Positions 54,777 through 64,000 of a stretch of 64,000 nucleotides of DNA are shown here, in pieces (positions within the stretch are counted from its first letter, which is position 1; each line of letters starts with the position of its first letter). This DNA is from Penium margaritaceum (lineage: Eukaryota > Streptophyta > Zygnematophyceae > Desmidiales > Peniaceae): NCBI GenBank assembly GCA_023375785.1, contig SZWC01000034.1, positions 164,806 to 228,805 of the forward strand. The letters are read 5' to 3'. The position numbers and the translations under genes are program-made. The notes beneath the pieces are model-generated. The model was not told the origin of the DNA, did not search any database, and saw only the letters and a program-made list of their open reading frames with translations.

Positions 54777-55937
54777 TGTCAGAAGAATAACCACTTCCCA
54801 CAAGACATCAGCCAAATGCCCCATCTTGGAGTTTCCTCATCCATCCAACCCTTCCGAGATTAAACCAACTAGCGGGCTGGCTCATATCCGCTCGCCGATA
54901 TTACAAGGCTCGCACAACGGAACTGGCGGCAAGCATCAGCCTCGGCAGTCGAATCTTTGGCTCGGGACAACCAATCAATAGCTCAACGGGTGGAAGCGCG
55001 TACCCCGAATGACGGTGGAGAAACGATGAAACAGCAAGTCCCGCCAAGGCGCCTTGTTCCACACAAGAAGACAAATGATGAACGCGAGTACTTCCCGCAA
55101 CCACAAAGCAAAAGCACCGGCAAGGCAACACTGGCAGCACCACCAACGTCAAGATTTGGTAACAGCATCGGCAGCTGCAAAGCGGCTGCGGCGTCACAGG
55201 TCGCACCGCCCGCCCTAGTGCACAAGCTCTAGGTTTCTCCCCACTGCTAGGATAGCTGGTTTCATCCTAGGACTATTCCTATATATGTACTGTCACTTGC
55301 TAAGTATGAACTAACCAACTTCATCCGTTCATGATGTCTCTCTCTTCCGGCCCGGGCCCTAGCCCTGCCCCCACTCGGCTCGCCCTTGCGGCCTGCCACC
55401 GTGCATCATAGCAGTATATCATTATGAACATCCTCATTGCCTTTAATGCTCATGCCACCCCAGATGTATCAAGCACTCTGGTCCGGTCGACCTGCCGGCC
55501 CGCGCACCTGCGCTGCGGCTAGTAGAACTCACCGACCTTTGTGCTCGCACCCTGGACGCATGGAATCATCTCAATCGTCATCACGCTCTCGGCCCGCGTG
55601 TCTACGCTGCGGCCCAAGACCTCAACGCTGCTTTCTTCAGTCGGTCTACACGTTGTCGCTACGGCCCCCATGCTTTGTCGGCCCGCGCCTCGGCGCTGCG
55701 GCCTGTTGGCCCACGCCTCGGCTCTGCCCCCAACCTTCCACTTTCATATTGTTCACCTGCCCTTGAGCTAATCTATCTCGCCGTCAGTGCTTGTGCACAT
55801 GCACCGCGCCCACTCATGCTTCTGCCATGTCTGAACGCACAGCGCTCGTCTCCCGGACCGCGCCCAACCTTGTCCACATCCGGTTCCTCATGCTCAGCCG
55901 CAAGTAATACTTCCTACACGCTAACTATTTCCTGACA
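54777..55937 (+). repeat. 3' LTR of element E
   Basis: 1,161 bp, TGTCAGAAGAAT ... TTTCCTGACA. Ends at the target duplication CTTCC. Very similar to 51976-53138 throughout. Confidence 0.95.
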
Positions 55938-55942
55938 CTTCC

Positions 55943-56347
55943 GTCTGGCGTCATGACCTCATGGGGCAGGACGGGCCCATCATCCGCCTCAAGCTCGTGC
56001 TCTTCGTCAGACACATAGTCTTCCACCTGCACGTAATCGCGCTGCCCCTCTGGGTGGTGCGTGTCGTCTTCCTCTGGGTCTTCCTGCGAGGGATTGGTAA
56101 ACCATGCTTGTCGGATAGCCTTCCATTCACGGAGTTCCTCAAGCCGTCGGAGGTGGAATTCTTCTTTTTCGTCAGGATCCATCTCGTCTTCTTCGTTGTA
56201 CAATTGTAGGGACCGATCATCCACCGGATCCCACTCAAAGTTAGGGTCCAGCCCCGGAGGATATTCCGGGCTTCTCTCGTAGTGATGCGCGGGGGCGGCT
56301 CGCCTCATCCTTTCTTTTGCGAATACAAAGGATGCGGCGGGACTCAT
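55943..56347 (-). pseudogene. Gag N-terminus, copy A3
   Basis: Open from ATG 56347, colinear with A2 12661 onward: KERMRR, HHYERSPEYPPGL, EWDPVDD, an acidic region, and EELREWKAIRQ, which keeps the Trp codon that is TAG in A2 (12880). It ends where element E and its target duplication cut the frame; the same protein resumes at 51975. The N-terminus is strongly acidic and Pro-rich. The role before the capsid core is unknown. Confidence 0.75.
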
Positions 56348-57072
56348 CCTCGCGTCGCCAATGATACTGCCAAATGATTAATCGGCATGGTTGCTCTGTC
56401 CTTGCGCCTTGTAGGTTGACAGGGGAACACCACCGCGGTCAGGGGAATCAGTGGGATTGGGATGACGGGTCGCGTGTAGCGCCTCCCGTCTGATCGAATA
56501 TTCGATATTTCCCTCCTTGGAAAACGGCACATTGGATTGTAGACTGATGTGAAGGTACCTGTCACACTCGTCATAGAAAAGAAGTGAGTCCACGCTCACC
56601 ACACCATCAACACTGTTATACCCTTTTTCGCCTTCGGCCGAAATCGGGTCTGACAGCATGCACGGATCAGCTCCTCGACTGTGGTTTGCACTGCGCTATC
56701 CCCACGGCGGAACTCACTTCCCTATTCCCGTCTACCTCGTCCTATCCCACTCTTTTACTCCTAATCATTCGACGATTCATTCACCGAATCAACACAGGGC
56801 ATATGTCACGCATGCTTATTTTCTTGATTAACTCACTTCTTCAAGCGTACTTCCGATAAATCACAGCATGGTCACCATGCCTATCCCAGTAATTAGTCTC
56901 ATTCATTCCAGGTGATTGCTGACGGTCAATCATGCACCGGACGGGATAGCATTTACTAAGACAAACTGATTCAAGAAATGTGACAAAGATCGTTTGAAGA
57001 ATCAAAGCATCTACATTCAATCAAAGATACAGATGGTCAGCAGCTCTGCTCTACTCACACACACACGCTACT
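56348..57072. other. Leader spacer of copy A3
   Basis: Matches the A2 spacer (11881-12660) in inverse orientation, including a block near 56584-56660. No conserved open frame, RNA gene or terminator was seen. Confidence 0.5.
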
Positions 57073-57629
57073 CTATATGTCACCCAGCAAAATACGCAAA
57101 CCATAGCCCTCCTGCACCGCCGGATCCTCGGCCAGAGCTGGTCCTTGCACAAGCACCGTGCGGTTTACACAGCCTTGGTCGTTCGCCCGTGGAGCACGGT
57201 GCAACTCATGTGCGTTGGTGCGCCGACCTGCACGGAGATGGTCATGTGCGGTGTCATCCTCCCGTAGGCGGAACAACTCTTGCTGTTACCGATGGTAGGC
57301 TCGGAACGCCTCCGCCCGTTCTTCAGCTGCCTGTACAGCACGCCGACCGACATCATGCGCCACCTCTTGCCAGCTCTCCACGCGGCGGGGCTCGTCGTCG
57401 CGAGGAAGTCTCTGCAGCAATGGTTACGAGAACTGCTCCACGGCTCCACCGGCAGGGTGATGCGACCATTGCATCACTCCCAGAACCGTCAGCGTACCAA
57501 GCCGATGGTGTACATTCCAGCAGCTGGAGATGGCGTAGAAGGTCACCGGGGAGTCTCAGGGATCGCGCCTGGAGCTGGGTGGTTGGTGCTCCTGTGGGAA
57601 CTCAGGACTTGGCCATGATGGCAACGTGA
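57073..57629 (-). pseudogene. ORF1 homologue, copy A3
   Basis: Decayed copy of the A2 ORF1 (11272-11880). The clearest part is 57276-57073 (LREDDTAHDHLRAGRRT and ELHRAPRANDQG align with A2 LREEDSARARSRAGRHT and ELHRAVPRANNEG). Upstream the same protein is readable only after a frame change. Function unknown. Confidence 0.55.
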
Positions 57630-58403
57630 CGTGCTCCTCGGGAAGCGGCCTTCCCATCCCGGGATGGTTACACACCTTCACACACACACACACACACACA
57701 CCGTCCTGACTAACTTTGCTATTCTAGCTTGTCGCGAGATGGGACACGGGTCCCGCTCGACGCTCTCGTTTGACTGAGGGGCAGCAATCTCTCAGTCTGG
57801 CTGATGGCTGCCAGGCTAACCTCCCCCACTCGGGTCGAGCGAGGAGTCAGCAGCGTTGCTCGCCGGTGGCGAACACCTCATTGCGAGTTGGGAGCAGAGG
57901 CGCCCAGCGTCGGTCTTCAGCAAAGAGGTTCAGCGTCTTTGCAGCTCAGTATCGATAGCATTCGCATGAGCAGCTGGGTCTCCTCAGCAGCCGTCATCTT
58001 CTCGTCCTCCTCCTCTTATCTCCCCCAGCACCGCTCTCGCAAGATCCCATCCCGGTGGCTAGCCCCTTTCCGCGGCTTGCACATCAAAATGCCTTTGGAT
58101 AAGGCGCCTTGAATACCGCTCCTCTCCTCGAGGTTTGGGTGCGGCTCCGCTGCCATCAAGCCAGCCTCGGGCCGCCTTTCTTTCCTCTCGGCAGGTCTGG
58201 TCGGGTCAAGTCGTCCGCCGCAATGTCCTCCCCTGCGCTCCGTCGCCTCCTGGATTCGAATTGTCCCTTCCCGCAATTTTCTTTCCTTGGTCGAGCGGTC
58301 GTCGGATGATTCGTGGACCTCTCCCCCTTTCCTCCTTTTTGAATCCGGGCCCCAGCTCCTCCTTCCCTGTCCTCTGGTGGATGAATGAAACACCATTAAG
58401 AGC
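57630..58403 (-). other. Conserved 5' region (LTR or leader) of copy A3
   Basis: Matches A2 10549-11271 in inverse orientation, from TTAATGGTGTTTCATTCATC at the satellite border inward. A (CA)n run lies at 57679-57701. No primer-binding site recognised. Confidence 0.5.
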
Positions 58404-58508
58404 ACATCTGCACTGTGATTGGACAATCTGACCGTGGCTGACTTGTGTTATGATTCGTAGAAGTTAAAGTCACTTGGATACATTTGTGGTAATGGTCAGT
58501 GGCACATG
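58404..58508 (-). repeat. Half satellite monomer, minus orientation
   Basis: About 105 bp of satellite in minus orientation (GACCGTGGCTGACTTGTG) borders copy A3. At 58509 the orientation flips at the word AACTTCTACGAATC. Confidence 0.9.
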
Positions 58509-61500
58509 CCAACTTCTACGAATCAAAACACGTGTCAGCCACGATCAGAGTACCCAATCACAGTGCACATCTAATATGCATGTCCTTGGAGGTATAAACA
58601 GGGTAAATAACCGGTGTCTTGGTACGGCTATTGTGCGCAATGCCTTGACAAAGGTGGCATGTGCCACTGTCCATGACCACAAAGTTTACCAAGTGACTTT
58701 CACTTCTACGAATCGTAACACGAGTCAGCCACAGTCAGAGTGCCCAATCACAGTTTATATGTACTAGGCATGACCTTGTAGGTATAAACAAGGTAAAAGA
58801 CCGGTGGCGTGGCACGGCTACTGTGCGCAATGCCTTGGCAAAGTTGGCATGTGCCATTGACCATGACCACAAATGTATCCAAGTGACTTTAACTTCTACG
58901 AATCGTAACAAGAGTCAGCCACGGTCAGAGTGTCCAATCATAGCGCACATCTAATATGCACGAGCTTGCAGGTATAAACAAGGTAAAAAACTGGTGGCTT
59001 GGCACGGTTATTGTGTGCAATGCCTTGACAAAGTTGGCATTTGCCATTGACCATGACCACAAAGTTTACCAAGTACATTAAACGGCTATGAATCATAACA
59101 CGAGTCAGCCACGGTCAGCGTGTCCAATCACAGTGCAGATATAATAAAGCATTACCTTGCAGATATAAACAAGGTAAATTACTGGTAGCTTGGTGTGGCT
59201 ATTGTGCACAATGCCTTGACAACGTTGGCATGTGCCACTGACCATGACCACAAATGTATCCAAGTGACTTTTACTTCTATTGATCATAACACGAGTCAGC
59301 CACAGTCAGAGTGTCCAATCACAGTACAGATGTACTAGGCATGATCTTGCAGGTTCAAGCAAGGTAGAATAGTGGTGGCTCGGTGTGGCTATTGCGCGCA
59401 TTGCCTTGACAAAGTTGGCATGTGCCACTGACCATGACCACAAATGTATCCAAGTGACTTTTACTTCTATTGATCATAACACGAGTCAGCCACAGTCAGA
59501 GTGTCCAATCACAGTACAGATGTACTAGGCATGATCTTGCAGGTTCAAGCAAGGTAGAATAGTGGTGGCTCGGTGTGGCTATTGCGCGCATTGCCTTGAC
59601 AAAGTTGGCATGTGCCACTGATCATGACCACAAAGTTTACTAAGTGACTTTAACTTCTACGAATCGTAACACGAGTCAGCCACGGTCAGAGTCCACAATC
59701 ACAACGCACATCTAAAATGCATTACCCTGCAGGTATAAACAAGGTAAAAAACCGGTGACTTGGCACGGATATTGCGCGCAATTCCTTGACAACGTTGGCA
59801 TGTGCCACTGAATATGACCACAAAGTTTACCAAGTACGTTAAACAGCTATGAATCATAACACGAGTCAACCACGGTCAGACTGTCAAATCACAGTGCAGA
59901 TGCATTGTGCATGACCTTGCAGGTATAAACAAGGTAGAATACTAGTGGCTTGGTGTAGCAATTATGCGGAATGCCTTGACCAAGTTGCCATGTGCCACTG
60001 ACCATGACCACAAATGTATCCAAGTGACTTTTACTTCTATTAATCATAACACGAGTCTGCCACGGTCAGAGTGTCCAATCACTGTGCAGATGTACTAGGC
60101 ATGATCTTGCAGGTACAAACAAGGGAGAATACTGGTGGCTCAGTTTGGCTATTGTGTGCAACGAGTTGACAATGTTGGCATGTGCCACTGATAGTGACCA
60201 CAAAGTTTACCAAGTGACTTTAACTCCTACGAATCGTAACACAAGTCAGCCACGGTCAGAGTGCCCAATCACAGTGCACATCTAATATGCATGACCTTGC
60301 AGGTATAAACAAGGTAAACAACCGGTGGCCTTGCACGGCTATTGTGTGCAATGCCTTGACAAAGTTGGCATGTGCTACTGACCATGACCACAAAGTTTAC
60401 CAAGTGCCTTAAACGGTTATGAATCATGACACGAGTCAGCAACGGTCAGAGTGTCCAATCACAGTGCAAATATAATGGGCATGACCTTGCAGGTATAAAC
60501 AAGGTATAATACTGGTGGCTCGGTGTGGCTATTGTGCGCAATGCCTTGACAAAGTTGGCATGTACCACTGACCATGACCACAAATGAATCCAAGTGACTT
60601 TTACTTTTATTGATCATAACACGAGTCAGCCACGGTCAGAGTGTCCAATCACAGTGCAGATGTACTAGGCATGATATTGCATTTACAAATAAGGTAGAAT
60701 ACTGGTGGCTCCGTGTGGCTATTATGCACAATGCCTTGACAAAGTTGGCATGTGCCACTGAACATGACCACAAAGTTTACCAATTGACTTTAACTTCTTC
60801 GAATCATAACAAGAGTCAGCCACGGTTGGGGTGCCCAATCACACTGCAGATGTACTAGGCATGAATGCAGGTATACACAAGGTAAAAAACTGGTGGCTTG
60901 GCAAGGCTATTTTGCGCAATGCCTTGGCAAAGTTGGCATGTGCCACTGACCATGACCACAAATATATCCAAGTACCTTAAACGGCTATGAATCATAACAC
61001 GAGTCAGCCACGGTCAGAGTGTCCAATCACAGTGCAGACATACTTGGCATGCCCTTGCAGGTATAAAAAAGGTAGAATAGTGGTGGCTCGGTGTGGCTAT
61101 TGTGCGCAATGCCTTGACAAAGTTGGCATGTGCCACTGACCATAACCACAAATTTATCCAAGTGACTTTTACTTCTATTGATCATAACACGGGTCAACCA
61201 CAATCAGAGTGTCCAATCCCAATGCAAATGTACTGGGCATGACCTTGCATGTACAAACAAGGAAGAATACTGGTGGCTCGGTGTGGCTATTGAGCGCAAT
61301 GCCTTGACAAAGTTGGCATGTGCCACTGACCATGACCATAAATGTATCCAAGTGACTTATACTTCTATTGATCATAACACAAGTCAGCCACGGTCACAGT
61401 GTCCAATAACAGTGTAGATTTGGTAGGCATGATCTTGCAGGTGCAAACAAGGTACAATACTGGTGGCTCGATGTGGCTATTGTGCACAATTCCTTGATAA

Positions 61501-64000
61501 ATCTGGCATGTGCCACTGACCATAACCACAAAGTTTACCAAGTAACTTTAACTTCTACGAATCGTAACACGAGTCAGCCATGGTCAGACTGTCCAATCAC
61601 AGTGCACTTCTAATATGCATGACCTTTCAGGTATAAACAAGGTAAAAAACCGGTGGCTTTGCACGGCTATTGGGCGCAATGCCTTGACAAAGTTGGCATG
61701 TGCCACTGACCATGACCACAAAGTTTACCAAGTACCTTAAACGGCTATGAATCATAAGACAAGTCAGCCACGGTCACCGTGTCCAATCACATTGCAGATA
61801 TACGGGGCATGACCTTACAGGTATAAAAAAGGTGAAATAATGGTGGCTCGGTGTGGATATTGTGTGCAATGCCTTGACAAAGTTGGCATGTGCCACTGAC
61901 CATGACCACAAATGTGTCCAATTGACTTTTACTTCTATTTATCATAACACAAGTCAGCCACAGTCAGAGTGTCCAATCACACTGCAGATGTACTAAGCAT
62001 GATCTTGCAGGTGCATACAAGGTAGAATTCTGGTGGCTCGGTGTGGCCATCGTGCGCAATGCCTTGACAAAGTTGGCATGTGCCACTGACCATGACCACA
62101 AAGTTTACCAAGTACCTTAAATGGTTATGAATCATAATACGCGTCAGCCACGATCAGAGCGTCCAATCACAGTGAAGATATGCTGGGCATGACCTTACAG
62201 GTATAAAAAGGGTAGAATACTGGTGGCTCGGTATGGTTACTGTGTGCAATGCCTTGACAAAGTTGGCATGTGCCACTGACCATGACCACAAATGTATCCA
62301 AGTGACTTTTACTTCTATTGATCATAACACGAGTCAGCCACAGTCAGAGTGTTTACTCATAGTGCTGATGTACTAGGCATGATCTTGCAGGTACAAACAA
62401 GGTAGAATACTGGTGGCTTGGTGTGGCTATTATGTGCAATGCCTTGACAAAGTTGGCATGTGCCCCTGACCATGACCACAAAGTTTACCAAGTGACTTTA
62501 ATTTCTACGAATCATAACACGAGTCAGCTACAGTCACAGTGCCCAATCACAGTTAAGATGTACTAGGCATGACTTTGGAGGTATGCACAAGGCAAAAAAC
62601 CGGTGGCTTGGCACGGCTATTGTGCGCAATGCCTTGACAAAGTTGGCATGTGCCACTGACCATGACCACAATGTTTACCAAGTACCTTAAAGACCTATGA
62701 ATCATAACACGGGTCAACCATGGTCAGAGTGTCCAATCTCAGTGCGGATATACTAAGCATAACCTTAGAGGTATAAACAAGGTAGAATACTGGTGGCTCG
62801 GGGTGCCTATTGTGTGCAATGCCTTGACAAAATTGGCATGTGCCACTGACCATGACCACAAATGTATCCAAGTGACTTTTACTTCTATTGATCATAACCC
62901 AAGTCAGCCACAGTCAGAGTGTCCAATCACAGTGCATATGTACTAGGCATGATCTTGCAGGTGCAAACAAAGTAGAATACTGGTGGCTCGGTGTGGCCAT
63001 TGTGAGCAATACCTTGACAAATTTGGCATGTGCCACTGACCATTACCACAAAGTTTTCCAAGTACCTTAAACGGCTATGAATCACAACACGAGTCAGCCA
63101 CAGTCAGAGTGTCCAATCATAGTGCAGATATACTGGGCATGACCTTACAGGTATAAACAAGGTAGAATACTTGTGGCTCGGTGCGGCTATTGTGTGCAAT
63201 GCCTTGACAAAGTTGGCATGTGCCACTGACTATGACCACAAATGTATCCAAGTGACTTATACTTCTATTGGTCATAACACGAGTCAGCCACGGTCATAGT
63301 GTTTAATCACAGTGCAGATGTACTAGGCATGATCTTGCAGGTGTAAACAAGGTAGAATAATGGTGGCTCGGTGTGGTTATCGTGCGCAATGCCTTGACAA
63401 AGTTGGAATGTGCCACTGACCATGACCACAAAGTTTACCAAGTGTCTTTAACGTCTACGAATCATAACACGAGTCAGCCACGGTCAGAGTAACCAATCAC
63501 AGTGCACATCTAATATGCATAACCCTGCAGGTATAAACACGGTAAAAAACCAGTGACTTGGCTCGGCTATTGTACGCAATGCCTTGACAAAGTTGGCATG
63601 TGCCCTTGACCATGACCACAAAGTTTACCAAGTGACTTTAACTTCTACGAATCGTAACACGTGTTAGCCACAGTCAGAGTGCCCAATCACAGTTCAGATG
63701 TACTAGGCATGATATTGCAGGTATAAAAAAGGTAAAAAACTGGTGGCTTGGCAAGGCTATTGTGCGCAATGCCTTGACAAAGTTGGCATGTGCCACTGAC
63801 CATGACAACAGTGTTACCACACACCTTAAACGGTTATGAATCATAACACGAGTCAGCCACAGTCAGAGTGTCCAATCACAGTGCAGATATACTGGGCATA
63901 ACCTTACATGTATAAACAAGGTAGAATACTGGTGGTTCTGTGTGGCTATTGTGTGCAATGCCTTGACAAAGTTGGCATGTGCCACTGACCATGACCACAA
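58509..64000 (+). repeat. 190-bp satellite array with three-monomer higher-order repeat
   Basis: About 29 monomers at exact 190-bp spacing (59231, 59421, 59611, 59801, 59991, 60181, 60371, 60561, 60751). Three types differ along their whole length. T has TTTTACTTCTATTGATCAT, F has TTTAACTTCTACGAATCG, K has CTTAAACGGCTATGAATCAT. From about 59050 the order is K T T F K T F K T F K T T F K T K T F K T K T F F K T, a 570-bp F-K-T unit with a few single-monomer gains and losses. 59231-59420 and 59421-59610 look identical. The array runs off the window end. Confidence 0.97.

Larger units (their letters stand above)
51976..55937 (+). mobile_element. Complete nested LTR element E, non-autonomous (3,962 bp)
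   Basis: Two LTRs (51976-53138 and 54777-55937), an initiator Met PBS (53139-53150), a polypurine tract (54768-54775) and a perfect 5-bp target duplication CTTCC (51971-51975 and 55938-55942). It lies inside the Gag frame of copy A3, whose two halves match copy A2 contiguously. The 1.6-kb interior has no Gag or Pol motif, so it must have used proteins from another element. The PBS and end motif suggest Copia-type mobilisation. Confidence 0.95.
50529..58403 (-). mobile_element. Gypsy-type copy A3, minus strand, split by element E
   Basis: From right to left: 5' region (58403-57630), decayed ORF1 (57629-57073), spacer, Gag N-terminus (56347-55943), nested element E, rest of a Gag-like frame (51975-51060), protease (51059-50638), then the gap. 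The 5' half matches copy A2 in the same order. After about 51640 it differs: the capsid core and zinc knuckle of A1/A2 are missing, and the segment resembles A1 5900-6690 instead. It may continue into element D across the gap. Confidence 0.8.

Noticed and set aside
57679-57701. (CA)n run as an element terminus
   Set aside because: It is an ordinary microsatellite inside the A3 5' region; the element continues on both sides.

Overview
This window is a repeat-only stretch of a large eukaryotic nuclear genome. I found no convincing host gene, rRNA or tRNA. It holds decayed LTR retrotransposons, small hAT-like DNA elements and long arrays of a 190-bp satellite. Primer-binding sites match the 3' end of plant-type initiator Met tRNA (TGGTATCAGAGC). 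The Copia and Ty3/gypsy layouts and the stop-codon decay (mostly CAG to TAG, as expected from CHG cytosine methylation) point to a plant or streptophyte alga. A charophyte such as Chara is plausible, but I cannot prove it from sequence alone.

Layout. 1-960: unclassified segment. 983-1298: foldback and scrambled junction. 1299-10335: Ty3/gypsy copy A1 (Gag-PR-RT-RH, then a second Gag-like/PR, a long coiled coil and an integrase). 10336-10548: one satellite unit. 10549-18187: gypsy copy A2 (5' region, extra ORF1, Gag, PR, RT-RH), cut by Copia element B (18188-22455), which itself carries a 448-bp hAT-like element (19066-19513). 22456-27530: element C (coiled coil-integrase-zinc fingers, no RT). 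27531-42867: satellite with a Copia fragment (28207-29131) and a second, chimeric LTR element (37079-42001). 42868-50427 (minus): element D, relative of C, one continuous reading frame of about 1,940 codons broken only by stop codons, with a second hAT-like element (44097-44423) in its LTR-like end. 50428-50528: assembly gap. 50529-58403 (minus): gypsy copy A3, split by a complete nested LTR element E (51976-55937, 5-bp target duplication CTTCC). 58404-64000: satellite with a three-monomer higher-order repeat.

How it fits together. The order of events can be read from the nesting: satellite and gypsy elements, then Copia insertions, then hAT-like insertions. The points of most interest are (1) a protease/coiled-coil/integrase/zinc-finger module without reverse transcriptase that recurs in A1, C and A3/D; (2) a hAT-like non-autonomous family packed with palindromic GAYTCGCGARTC words; (3) different higher-order structure in the left and right satellite arrays; and (4) ten paired sites where sister copies differ by one C-to-T change that makes a stop.
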